Shown: in pieces, positions 1 through 7,875 of the stretch
Numbering within the stretch: the first letter of the stretch is position 1
How the letters are laid out: each line of letters begins with the position of its first letter
Assembly (NCBI RefSeq): GCF_002002735.1
Contig: NZ_MUNY01000034.1
Location: forward strand, 92,494 to 156,493
Origin: Algoriphagus sp. A40
GTDB lineage: Bacteria > Bacteroidota > Bacteroidia > Cytophagales > Cyclobacteriaceae
Length of the DNA: 64,000 bases
Direction of reading: 5' to 3'
The notes under the pieces: model-generated
The model's input: only the letters and a program-made list of their open reading frames with translations
Database searches by the model: none
What the model was told of the DNA's origin: nothing
Position numbers and translations under genes: made by a program

Positions 1-1
1 T

Positions 2-166
2 GAAGCATTTGTCAACGGTGTGGCAGACAACCAAGACATGATCTTGGGGGAAAACGATCTGTATGACAACCAGGCGAGATATTTTAATGAATTACTTCAA
101 TTGATGCTGAGCCAAATAGAAGGGCGGCGGGTGATCGGTTCATTCAATGCATTGGGTGGATTGTAG
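2..166 (+). CDS. C-terminal fragment of an unidentified protein
   Basis: An open frame enters from the left edge and stops with TAG at 164-166, giving the last 54 residues of a protein that starts outside the window. The fragment is acidic and Gln/Asn-rich (it contains MILGENDLYDNQARYFNELL) and ends in ALGGL. I see no motif that allows a family call and no membrane segment. The 71 bases to the next gene hold nothing recognisable. It could be any soluble domain; only the frame and the stop are supported. Confidence 0.5.
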   Translation, partial: EAFVNGVADNQDMILGENDLYDNQARYFNELLQLMLSQIEGRRVIGSFNALGGL

Positions 167-237
167 CAGCCCACGGTCCACAGATGGCCCAAAAGTAAGT
201 CAACCGTCCTTTTCTATTGTAAGTTGAAATTTTGCAG

Positions 238-1194
238 TTAATCAGTTTTTAAGTTCCCTCTAATTTCCTCTACCAGTTCTTTCAGTCGGGATTTCGCTTC
301 GGGAGGGGAAACGATGCGAACTCCATCCGCCAAACACATTACCCAGCGGACGAATCCTTCGAGGTGGGAAGTCATAAAGGTCATTTCCACGCGATCTTCC
401 AGTCTTTTTTCCATCACAAAGCCCTGGTTATACTTTTGTTCACGAAGGTATTTTTCAAAGGAAAAAGGCACAGAAAGTACGATTTGGATCAGGTTTTCGG
501 CTGCGCGGACTTTGTCGATGTATTCTTTCAGGGTGGGATGCGCCTGTGGATCGTAGGTTTCATCCAGTGTTTTCAGACTGTTGATGCGATCCAGGCGGAA
601 GGTCCGGTAATCCTTTCTCAGCCGACACCAGCCGATCAGATACCACTGATCAAAGGCGTAGTATAGGCCCACACATTCTACATTTCGGCTGCTTGTTTGT
701 TCTTCCGCAAAGGTGGTATAGTTCATTGCCAGCAGTCTTTTGGAACTGAGAGAGTCCAAGATCATGCGAAGGTGCTCGTCTTTTCCCTTGAGTTGGAGTT
801 GATTTCTGTTTCGAAATACTGCCACTAAAGGAGATAACTGATCAAGACGGTCTTTTTCTGAGCTGCGTAAAACGGATTTGATCTTGAGCATGGCCGAGTG
901 AAAATGCTCGCCGCTGCTACGATCCGAAAGTTTTTCGAAGATCTTCTCCGCCACGACAAATGCTTGCGCCTCTTCTTGGGTAAACATCACCGGAGGCAGT
1001 CGATATCCCTCTACCAAAGAATAGCCCTGCCCGGCCTCACCAATGACGGGCACACCGGCTTCCTCCAGCGCCCGGACATCCCGATAGACGGTTCTCAGGC
1101 TGATCGAAAATCGATTAGCAATTTCTTGCGCCTTGGTGACCCGCTTGGATTGGAGTTGGGTAAGAATGGCCGTGAGTCGGTCGATCCGGTTCAT
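238..1194 (-). CDS. HTH_11/WYL-domain transcriptional regulator (YafY-like)
   Basis: A 318-residue transcriptional regulator. Residues 1-60 form a DeoR/HTH_11 winged helix (MNRIDRLTAILTQLQSKRVT, then ISLRTVYRDVRALEEAGVPV). The middle carries a WYL domain with the signature Trp-Tyr-Leu at 184-186 (QWYLIGW, then YRTFRLDRI). The end matches the WCX extension. The open frame extends 34 residues further upstream, but the family always starts at MNRIDRL or similar, so the ATG at 1192-1194 is chosen. No Shine-Dalgarno sequence is visible, as is usual in Bacteroidota. It is divergent from a DinB-like gene, a very common pairing for this family, which suggests it controls that gene and itself through the shared 110-bp gap. 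The ligand is unknown. Confidence 0.9.
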   Translation of the reverse strand: MNRIDRLTAILTQLQSKRVTKAQEIANRFSISLRTVYRDVRALEEAGVPVIGEAGQGYSLVEGYRLPPVMFTQEEAQAFVVAEKIFEKLSDRSSGEHFHSAMLKIKSVLRSSEKDRLDQLSPLVAVFRNRNQLQLKGKDEHLRMILDSLSSKRLLAMNYTTFAEEQTSSRNVECVGLYYAFDQWYLIGWCRLRKDYRTFRLDRINSLKTLDETYDPQAHPTLKEYIDKVRAAENLIQIVLSVPFSFEKYLREQKYNQGFVMEKRLEDRVEMTFMTSHLEGFVRWVMCLADGVRIVSPPEAKSRLKELVEEIRGNLKTD

Positions 1195-1239
1195 GCGTTT
1201 GATTTTTTTTAGAAAAAATGAAAAATACGAAAACCCTGC

Positions 1240-1255
1240 TGACATACTGTTGTCA
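1240..1255. promoter_or_regulatory. Candidate operator palindrome between divergent WYL and DinB genes
   Basis: Perfect inverted repeat TGACA-N6-TGTCA in the 110-bp gap between the WYL regulator start (1194) and the DinB-like start (1305). Its place midway between two divergent starts fits an autoregulatory operator for the winged-helix regulator. The repeat is read directly; binding is inference. Confidence 0.5.
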
Positions 1256-1304
1256 CTGAGCGGTAGTTTCTTTGAATCAATAAACAACCTAACCAATAAA
1301 TATT

Positions 1305-1790
1305 ATGGAAACTCAAGTGAAAAATGAGACACTGATTTCAAAAGAACAATTGCTGGCGCACTGGCAGGGACACCGCGCATTGACTCGCAGGACAATCGAG
1401 GCTTTTCCTGAAAAGGATCTGTTTTCCTTTAGTATTGGTGGAATGAGAACTTTTGCAGAGCTGGTTTCTGAACTTTTGGGAATTGCCGGACCCGGAGTGG
1501 TGGGTCTGGCGACTGACGAATGGAAGGAGCTGGATGAAAGAGATCAGGCTAAGGGAAGCAAAGAAAAGTTGCTGGAACTTTGGGACAAAACCACTGAGCA
1601 GATTGACCAATATTGGTCGCAGATCCCAGAGGGAAGATTTCAGGAAAAACTGGTGGCATTTGGTCAGTATGAGGACAAAGGTTACTGTACCCTACTTTAT
1701 TTCATTGATAATGAAATCCACCACAGAGGGCAGGGCTATGTGTATCTGAGAGCTTTGGGAATAGTTCCACCGGCTTTCTGGGAAAGATAA
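1305..1790 (+). CDS. DinB-like (DinB/YfiT superfamily) protein
   Basis: A 161-residue four-helix-bundle protein of the DinB/YfiT superfamily. These are often metal-dependent thiol-related enzymes and are not related to DNA polymerase IV. The diagnostic C-terminal stretch is present (NEIHHRGQGYVYLRALGIVPP, residues 136-156). Two of the usual three metal-binding His are not obvious: the helix-2 position reads ELLGIAG, and the His before the HHRGQ block is replaced by Asn-Glu. Metal binding may therefore be altered. H19 and H23 near the N-terminus could substitute, but this is unproven. ATG at 1305 starts 110 bp from the divergent WYL regulator and is probably regulated by it. Confidence 0.8.
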   Translation: METQVKNETLISKEQLLAHWQGHRALTRRTIEAFPEKDLFSFSIGGMRTFAELVSELLGIAGPGVVGLATDEWKELDERDQAKGSKEKLLELWDKTTEQIDQYWSQIPEGRFQEKLVAFGQYEDKGYCTLLYFIDNEIHHRGQGYVYLRALGIVPPAFWER

Positions 1791-1796
1791 ATCAGA

Positions 1797-1880
1797 AGGC
1801 AGTGATCAGAAGGCAGTGTTCAGTGATCAGTATTCAGGTGTCAGAAACTGTCTACTGCTTACTGAGACTGGTCACTGCCT
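1797..1880. repeat. Imperfect inverted repeat between convergent genes
   Basis: AGGCAGTGATCAG (1797-1809) pairs with CTGGTCACTGCCT (1868-1880) at 12 of 13 positions. The intervening bases are made of GTGATCAG/GTGTTCAG-like short repeats. It fills the gap between the DinB-like gene and the convergent TonB-linked gene and may act as a bidirectional transcription end, but it has no strong U-tract. Confidence 0.45.
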
Positions 1881-1896
1881 ACTGCAAACTTTTCCC

Positions 1897-4647
1897 TTAA
1901 TTGTTTTGGTACATTTCTTTGTATTTGTCTTCGTCCATCCCTTTGCTGAACCTTCTTAGGTTGTAGGAGAAGGAAAGTCCGACAAATCGTTGGAGGACGT
2001 TGTTTTTAACATCTTCAACATAGGTCTCGGTGACGACCCTTCTGACACTGGCATTTTGTCCCAAAAGGTCATAAACCATCAGACCCAGTTCCCCACGTTC
2101 GTTTTTGAAGATTTTTTTACCCAAGCTCATATTTACAAGGGAGAAATTATTTTCAAATCCAGCTGATAGTCCAGTGTTGATCTGGTGTGAGAGATCCAGA
2201 CGATAGATGATTCCTTCCCAGATGATCCAATTGAAATTGACACTAAATACCTGTTGGAAGTAGTTGTTGTTCAAATTGGAATTCAGGGTGTTCACCACAT
2301 TGTTATAAGAAGATCTGGAGTTGAAGTTGAAGTCAACTTGTTCTGAAATGTTACTGTTGATCGAAAACCCGGAGAAAAAACGATTGGAATTGTTGAATCC
2401 GAATTCGTCGTTTACCTGACTTGGTCTCTGAGTGATGTTGACCCCGGCATAGTATCCGAAATTGGATTTGATAAAGCCGAAAGGCATCCCGTAGTTAAAC
2501 CAGGAATTGAAATCCCAATACCCGTTTAGGTTGACAGGTTTGTTGAGCTGGGAGCCTTTTTCAAGTATAATCCCATCTTGGATTTCGGTAGGTTCGTCGG
2601 CAATAAAAACACTGTTGCTGATATAATTATTGGTCCAATTGGATCGCGCAAACAGGAACCAACTTTTGTTGGTGTCTGGATTGTTGCTTCTAAACCTAAA
2701 CCTGAACTGGTTGTTGTAAGACTGATCCAGTTCTGGATTTCCGGTTCTGAGTTGCAATGGATTGGAGTTGTCAACAACAGACTGCAGTTGGCTAATATCC
2801 GGTTCCTGGGTTTGCGTGTCGTAATCAAATTGAATATTGGTGTTTTGGGAAATCTTATATTCCATTCTCACCGTTGGCATAACGCTTGAGAAATTCCGGT
2901 TCAATTCAAAAGGCTGAGGGAATTCCTGCTTGTTGTCCAAGCTAGCATTCTGATACTCAACTTCTGCCTGGAGTTTGAATTTGGTGGATTGGTATTGGTA
3001 GCCCAATTCAGCCTGTTGGGTTAAATAATCACTGATAAACGTGTTGCTTAGTGCGGTATCTAGGGAGTGATTGCCATACTCGAAATCCCCTCCATCGACA
3101 TTGAAAGTAAGCTTGTCGGAGTCATTATTTCGATTTTCGATTTCATATTCGATTTCCATTTGACTCTTTTTCCCGAGAGGTTCAGTATAAGAAACCCCGG
3201 TTCCCCAGCCCAAGCCTGTCCGCTCCCTGGTTATATTTTGATTTAGAATCTCAGATCTATCGCCGGATCCTTCATAATAGGTGTTTCTCGCTTTACGGTC
3301 AGAATCGTCGATGTTCCAACCCTTATGGAAGTTACTTCTCCAAGAGATGGTTCTTCCGGGTTTTGAAAACTTGTGGCTGTAAAATAGTCGGTTGAAAACA
3401 TCGTAATCTTGGTAGTAGCCATTTTTGATGTTTTCTACCTCGTTTACCAGACTACCAGCATTGGTGGTTTCACCGAAAAAACTTGAATTTTCAGTTTCAT
3501 ACCGGGCCCGAAGCGTAGGCACATAGAGTATTCGGTTGTTTTCATCGATGTTATAATCGAGTCTTAGGTTGGCCTCGTGCTGTTTGTTGGTTCGGCGATC
3601 TGTGCTGTTTTCTGAATAATATTGGTTGCTTTCATCCGTGGTGACATACTCCCTGACCCGGTTGACCACTCCGACATTTTTGTTGTTGGAGTAAACATAG
3701 CTCCCGGTGACTTTGATTTTTTTTCCCCAGAGATCCGAGTAATTGGTGCCTATGGTGTTTGTCGTAATGAGTCCATTTTGAGGGCTCATGTTTCCATAGG
3801 AGTTCGGGTCGCTGGAATAGCTGGTCATGTTGATATTGTTGGACAGTCCAGTGAATGTAATTCTACGGTCTTCGTTGAATAGATTGATACTGGCACCTGC
3901 TATATATCGCTCGTCGGTACCGTATCCTACGGTAGTTTTCCCAAACTGTCCTTTTCGTCTATTTTGCTTGGTGACGATGTTGATGGTCTTGAGTCTTTGT
4001 CCATCGTCAAAGCCACTAAGCTGGGCTTTTTCACTCTTCTGATCATAGATTTCGATTTTATCAATGACCTCGGCCGGGAGGTTTTGAAGTGCGGTTTTGA
4101 CATCGGAGCCAAAGAAAGGTTTTCCGTCAACAAGGATCTGGGTAATTGTTTCCCCCTGGGCCTGAAGTGAGCCATCTTGGGAAGTAACTCCGGGAAGCTT
4201 CTCGATAAGTTTTTGGGCACTGGCATCCTTCATGGTTTTGAAGGCATCAGCATTGTACATTGTTGTGTCGTTTCTTTGTTCTCCCCTGGATCGTTGCGCA
4301 GCCACTACCACTTCATTCAGATCGGTAGCTACTTCCTTAAGGTGGATAGTGCCTAAAGCCATATTGGATTGTATCTGAATCGTTTTAAAAAATTCCTGAT
4401 ATCCCAGGTATTGGACTTTTAGGATATATGATCCCTGCTTGACGGAATTTATTTCAAAATTCCCGTCTATGTCTGAAATGACTCCCTTTACCTGAGCTGA
4501 GTCTGATTGGCTTAGGAGTAAAATGTTGGCATAGGGTATTGCTTGCTGAGAATCTGATTCCAGCACATTTCCTTGAAGGGAGTAAGTCTGGGCCATTCCT
4601 TTTGAAATTCCTGAAATCAGGATCAGAAAAAGAATATAATATTTCAT
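1897..4647 (-). CDS. Outer-membrane beta-barrel protein with CarboxypepD_reg-like domain and TonB-type plug
   Basis: A 916-residue outer-membrane protein. Residues 1-20 (MKYYILFLILISGISKGMAQ) are a signal peptide. Residues about 22-110 are a CarboxypepD_reg-like beta-sandwich (YSLQGNVLESDSQQAIPYAN, later GNFEINSVKQGSYILKVQYL). Residues about 115-215 form a TonB-receptor plug-like domain (LNEVVVAA; ITQILVDGKPFFGSDVKTAL; VIDKIEIYDQKS). The rest is a long Tyr/Asn/Phe-rich barrel of the outer-membrane beta-barrel family (OMP_b-brl type). The frame is open 47 residues upstream, but the signal peptide fixes the start at 4645-4647. No SusD partner or enzyme gene is adjacent, so the substrate cannot be named. 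It is transcribed alone; the neighbour downstream is convergent. Confidence 0.88.
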   Translation of the reverse strand: MKYYILFLILISGISKGMAQTYSLQGNVLESDSQQAIPYANILLLSQSDSAQVKGVISDIDGNFEINSVKQGSYILKVQYLGYQEFFKTIQIQSNMALGTIHLKEVATDLNEVVVAAQRSRGEQRNDTTMYNADAFKTMKDASAQKLIEKLPGVTSQDGSLQAQGETITQILVDGKPFFGSDVKTALQNLPAEVIDKIEIYDQKSEKAQLSGFDDGQRLKTINIVTKQNRRKGQFGKTTVGYGTDERYIAGASINLFNEDRRITFTGLSNNINMTSYSSDPNSYGNMSPQNGLITTNTIGTNYSDLWGKKIKVTGSYVYSNNKNVGVVNRVREYVTTDESNQYYSENSTDRRTNKQHEANLRLDYNIDENNRILYVPTLRARYETENSSFFGETTNAGSLVNEVENIKNGYYQDYDVFNRLFYSHKFSKPGRTISWRSNFHKGWNIDDSDRKARNTYYEGSGDRSEILNQNITRERTGLGWGTGVSYTEPLGKKSQMEIEYEIENRNNDSDKLTFNVDGGDFEYGNHSLDTALSNTFISDYLTQQAELGYQYQSTKFKLQAEVEYQNASLDNKQEFPQPFELNRNFSSVMPTVRMEYKISQNTNIQFDYDTQTQEPDISQLQSVVDNSNPLQLRTGNPELDQSYNNQFRFRFRSNNPDTNKSWFLFARSNWTNNYISNSVFIADEPTEIQDGIILEKGSQLNKPVNLNGYWDFNSWFNYGMPFGFIKSNFGYYAGVNITQRPSQVNDEFGFNNSNRFFSGFSINSNISEQVDFNFNSRSSYNNVVNTLNSNLNNNYFQQVFSVNFNWIIWEGIIYRLDLSHQINTGLSAGFENNFSLVNMSLGKKIFKNERGELGLMVYDLLGQNASVRRVVTETYVEDVKNNVLQRFVGLSFSYNLRRFSKGMDEDKYKEMYQNN

Positions 4648-4953
4648 TAAAAGGGGGTTAAATAGGTTTGCGTTTGTCGGTAGAAATCTACTCGATGGAA
4701 CATTGCGCAAATTAAGGAACCCTGTGCGATGATTCCGCAAAGTTTTGTCTGAACGGAGGATAAGCCTTTTAGAAAGGTTGAAATTCATGAGTAAGGACTC
4801 AATATTGAGCGTAGTCGAAAAAGAGTGATTTTTAGTCTGTGATCAGGTTACTTTTTCAGACAGTTTTTGTCTTGAAAAATTGTTTAAATTTTCACCATCT
4901 TAATGTTTATAAAAGCAACATTTTTAACTTAGCTCCCGTAAACAGAATCAGTT
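4648..4953. other. AT-rich divergent intergenic region
   Basis: A 306-bp gap between two divergent genes, expected to hold both promoters. A TAACTTAG box at 4926-4933, partly matching TAnnTTTG, lies about 20 bases before the small gene at 4954. I see no other recognisable site. Confidence 0.35.
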
Positions 4954-5211
4954 ATGGAAACAGCAGAAAAAATCAGCATTACCACCAAGACCCTTTCATC
5001 AGGCAATTGCCAGGTCAAGTTTTTTGTAGAGGATGAGCAAAAGCCCCAGTATGGGTATTTACTCGTTACTGAGCCAAAACCTGTAGGAGATATCATCGAA
5101 GAAATCAAAAACAGGCTAGAGCAAAGACGGATGGACAACCTGAATATCAATCCGTTTTTCCCCCTGGCGCCCACTTTTGATGATCCTAATTTTTACCTTT
5201 TTTCGGCATGA
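4954..5211 (+). CDS. Small hypothetical protein coupled to S24 repressor
   Basis: An 85-residue protein of unrecognised family (METAEKISITTKTLSSGNCQ..., ending PNFYLFSA). It has no signal peptide or membrane segment. It contains a charged helical stretch around residues 48-60 (DIIEEIKNRLEQRRMDN) and a Pro/Phe-rich tail. Its stop overlaps the ATG of the next gene (ATGA at 5208-5211), so translation is probably coupled to the LexA-like repressor and the two may act together. The function is unknown. Confidence 0.7.
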   Translation: METAEKISITTKTLSSGNCQVKFFVEDEQKPQYGYLLVTEPKPVGDIIEEIKNRLEQRRMDNLNINPFFPLAPTFDDPNFYLFSA

Positions 5212-5981
5212 GTTTCCTGGCTTCCAATCTCCGGTTTTTGCGAAAGCAAAAAGGAATCACCCAAAATGATCTGGCTGATCAGTTGGATGTGCAACGCACG
5301 ATGATTTCTGCTTACGAAGACGGTAGGTCTGAACCAAAGTTGGGTACTTTACAGAAATTATGTGATATTCTGGGTGTGGGCGTGGAGGAGCTGTTGGAGT
5401 ATGACATTGAAAAACTGGGAAGAAAAGCCATCCAAAATCGGGGAATCAATATTCTGACGATTGCGACGGACGATTCGGACAGGGAAAATATTACTCTAGT
5501 TGGCCAAAAAGCCTCTGCCGGATATTTGAATGGTTTTGCAGATCCGGAATACATGGAGACGCTGCCTCAGTTCCATTTGCCAAATCTTTCCCGACAGGCT
5601 ACCTATCGCGCTTTTGAGCTTTCGGGCGACTCCATGCTACCACTCATTCCTGGCACAATCGTGATCGGTGGGTATGTGGAGCAGTTGAATCAAATCAAGA
5701 GTGGTAAAACCTACGTGCTGGTCACTCAGACCGAAGGGGTTGTTTACAAGCGGGTATTCAATTACCTGGAGGAAAATGGGAAGTTATTTCTTGTGTCCGA
5801 CAATGAGCACTACAAACCTTATGAGATTCGAGGTGAGGATGTCTTGGAAATCTGGGAAGCAAAAGCCTTTATCAGTACTGATTTCCCAAATCCCGGTGAC
5901 AAAAAGAAGCCACTGACACTGGACGATCTCGGAGAAATGATCCGGGATATCCATGCAGATTTGAGAAAGATCAAAGGCTAA
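5208..5981 (+). CDS. XRE-type HTH repressor with S24 (LexA/CI-like) autoprotease domain
   Basis: A 257-residue DNA-binding regulator. Residues 5-64 are an HTH_3 domain (LRKQKGITQNDLADQLDVQR). Residues about 95-225 are a peptidase S24 domain. The parts needed for CI/LexA-type self-cleavage are visible: an Ala104-Gly105 bond in QKASAGYLNGF, Ser142 in ELSGDSMLPL and Lys181 in GVVYKRVF. Repressors of this type are relieved by RecA-stimulated cleavage or another signal, so a stress-linked switch is plausible but inferred. It is coupled by ATGA overlap to the small gene before it. Its stop overlaps the stop of the convergent TIR gene by 4 bases (CTAA at 5978-5981). Confidence 0.9.
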   Translation: MSFLASNLRFLRKQKGITQNDLADQLDVQRTMISAYEDGRSEPKLGTLQKLCDILGVGVEELLEYDIEKLGRKAIQNRGINILTIATDDSDRENITLVGQKASAGYLNGFADPEYMETLPQFHLPNLSRQATYRAFELSGDSMLPLIPGTIVIGGYVEQLNQIKSGKTYVLVTQTEGVVYKRVFNYLEENGKLFLVSDNEHYKPYEIRGEDVLEIWEAKAFISTDFPNPGDKKKPLTLDDLGEMIRDIHADLRKIKG

Positions 5982-7075
5982 TTTCTTGCCAGCTGGACTT
6001 GGGCACTTACACCTGACGCCGGAAAATAAATGGTCCCCTCCCAAGTTTGGCCCGAGTTATTGGTTGCCATGGAAATCGTGCCAGTCACATTGTTTGCAGA
6101 ACTGAAGTAACTCATAGACAAATTGATCCCGTTGATTTGGCCTGATCCTTCACCAGTCCGTTGATTTGCTCCATCGTATTCATAATATGCCACATCGATT
6201 CCGGTTTGGCCAAAAGCGAAAATGCTCACTTTTTCTCCATTTAGGTATAAGTTCCATTCACCGCTTATGTCGGGAATGGTGCCAAAATCCGGATCATCCA
6301 CTGCGGGTTGGCTAGGTTCACTTTCTTGGTTATCAAGTTGAAGGCTGTTGTAAATTTCGTTTCCTTCCGGGTTTTGAGTTCCGATGTCTGCCTCCGAATT
6401 GTAAGCTAACGTGTCTTGTGTTTCATCCAATGCAGGATAGGTTTGGTCTTCTGTGGAAGTACACATCCCAATCAAAATCAGAAAACCAACCAAGCCCCCT
6501 ATGGCCCAGAGGTAATTTTTAGCCCACCAGCTTTTAGGTTTAGGGATTGGAGGGACGAATGGCCTTGGGTCAGGACGGGGTATGGGCTCTGGCTTTGGTT
6601 CAGGTTTTTTGGTTATGATTTTTTCTAGAACCTTGGTCAGTTCTCCCACATCATAATTCCACCTGGAGCTGGTTAATTCCTGGGCATGTTTGAGGGAAAG
6701 TTCTTTAAGCTCTTCTGGCAATTCTTCCTGATCAGGCATTTCTGCGCCATTGACCAAGACAGGGATGACCCTGAGTCCCCGCTTCAGTGCTTCTGCGATT
6801 TCTTTCCTGACCCAATCCTCCGGTTTTTGAAGCCGCTTGACACCCTTGTTGTCTTCTACTTTCAACCAATGGGGCCCGATCATGGCCAAAAGCACTTTGC
6901 TTTCATTCAGGGCTTTTGCAATAGATTGGTCAAAATTCAATCCAGCCTCCAGTGTCTCTACGTCATAAAAAATATTAGCCTGCCCGAAGACCTGCTCCAG
7001 TTTGTCCTTTAATCTGCCGGACTCACCTGAAGTATCTTCCCTTCTGTAACTGATAAAAATTTTCCCAGAACTCAT
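5978..7075 (-). CDS. Membrane-anchored TIR-domain protein with C-terminal beta-rich domain
   Basis: A 365-residue protein. Residues 3-150 are a bacterial TIR (TIR_2) domain starting GKIFISYRRED. The segment DWVRKEIAEALKRG (87-100) lines up with the SARM1 segment containing the catalytic Glu, making Glu92 the likely NADase residue. A Pro/Lys-rich linker (157-180) leads to one transmembrane helix (about 186-204). An acidic linker and a beta-rich domain follow (about 267-365, SGEWNLYLNG... GSGQINGINLSMSY). By topology the TIR faces the cytoplasm and the C-terminal domain the periplasm. The start is placed at MSSGKIF rather than an upstream in-frame Met because the paralogue begins MASGKIF. It lies 80 bp after the paralogous TIR gene. 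A role in defence or cell-envelope sensing is inference. Confidence 0.85.
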   Translation of the reverse strand: MSSGKIFISYRREDTSGESGRLKDKLEQVFGQANIFYDVETLEAGLNFDQSIAKALNESKVLLAMIGPHWLKVEDNKGVKRLQKPEDWVRKEIAEALKRGLRVIPVLVNGAEMPDQEELPEELKELSLKHAQELTSSRWNYDVGELTKVLEKIITKKPEPKPEPIPRPDPRPFVPPIPKPKSWWAKNYLWAIGGLVGFLILIGMCTSTEDQTYPALDETQDTLAYNSEADIGTQNPEGNEIYNSLQLDNQESEPSQPAVDDPDFGTIPDISGEWNLYLNGEKVSIFAFGQTGIDVAYYEYDGANQRTGEGSGQINGINLSMSYFSSANNVTGTISMATNNSGQTWEGTIYFPASGVSAQVQLARN

Positions 7076-7155
7076 GCAATTGATTGATTTTTGATTAGTG
7101 TAAGTTTTGGAAACTATCAACTCTTTCCAAAGCGTCGCAGTGTTTCAATAACTGA

Positions 7156-7806
7156 TTAAATGCCAGACAAATCCGAGCAAAGTTGCATTAATAAAATTAA
7201 TGCAAAAACCGTCAGCGCCCATTTGTAATTTCTTGACCACCAGGATCGGTATTGATTTACCCAATCACCAGATGGAGGTGACCAAAGGGATACCGGAATG
7301 GGAAGTGGATTTTTTCTTTCCTGGTTGAGGGGACCAATTGTACTGATTAATTTTTTAAGCACTTTGATCAATTCCCCGACATCGTAATTCCACCGGCTGC
7401 TACTTATTTCTTTATAATGAATCAAGGAAAGTCCCTTTAATTCATTAGGAAGCTCTTCACTTGTAGGCATATTAGCTCCGTTGACCAAAACGGGGATGAC
7501 TCGGATTTGCCGCTGTAGGCCTAATGAAATTTCTTTTCGGACCCAATCTTCGGGATTATTAATTCTGGGGATCCCTCTTGAATCGGTGACTTTCAGCCAA
7601 TGAGGTCCTATCATTGCCAACAAGACTTTGCTTTCTTCCAAAGCTCTAGAAATGGCCTGGTCAAAGTTTAGTCCTGCCTCTAGAGTCTCAACATCATAGA
7701 AAATGCATTCTTCCCCAAATTCCAATTGGAGTTTATCTTTAAGTCTTCCGGATTCACCGGAAGTATCTTCTCTTCTATAACTGATAAAAATCTTTCCGGA
7801 TGCCAT
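7156..7806 (-). CDS. Membrane-anchored TIR-domain protein (short paralogue)
   Basis: A 216-residue protein closely related to its downstream neighbour. The TIR domain spans residues 3-150 (GKIFISYRRED; FYDVETLEAGLNFDQ; LLAMIGPHWL) with the same candidate catalytic Glu92 in DWVRKEI. A linker and one transmembrane helix (about 195-210, YKWALTVFALILLMQLC) follow, and the protein ends there without the extracytoplasmic domain of the paralogue. The pair looks like a tandem duplication followed by loss or gain of a C-terminal domain. The start codon immediately follows the U-tract of a terminator hairpin, so its 5' leader is either absent or includes the hairpin. Confidence 0.85.
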   Translation of the reverse strand: MASGKIFISYRREDTSGESGRLKDKLQLEFGEECIFYDVETLEAGLNFDQAISRALEESKVLLAMIGPHWLKVTDSRGIPRINNPEDWVRKEISLGLQRQIRVIPVLVNGANMPTSEELPNELKGLSLIHYKEISSSRWNYDVGELIKVLKKLISTIGPLNQERKNPLPIPVSLWSPPSGDWVNQYRSWWSRNYKWALTVFALILLMQLCSDLSGI

Positions 7807-7832
7807 AAAAAAAGCCTGAATTACATCAGGCT
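7807..7832 (-). terminator. Rho-independent terminator abutting the TIR start codon
   Basis: On the minus strand AGCCTGA-N6-TCAGGCT (7832 down to 7813) forms a 7-bp stem followed by a run of T that ends directly at the ATG at 7806-7804. It would end transcripts of the upstream hypothetical gene (stop at 7876). It could also attenuate read-through into the TIR genes. Confidence 0.75.
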
Positions 7833-7875
7833 AAAGTTAAATAAATCAGGCAGTTTATTGCAAGAAGGCAGAATT

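Noticed and set aside
1305..1790. DinB as DNA polymerase IV
   Set aside because: Length and the HHRGQ signature place it in the DinB/YfiT bundle superfamily, which shares only the name.
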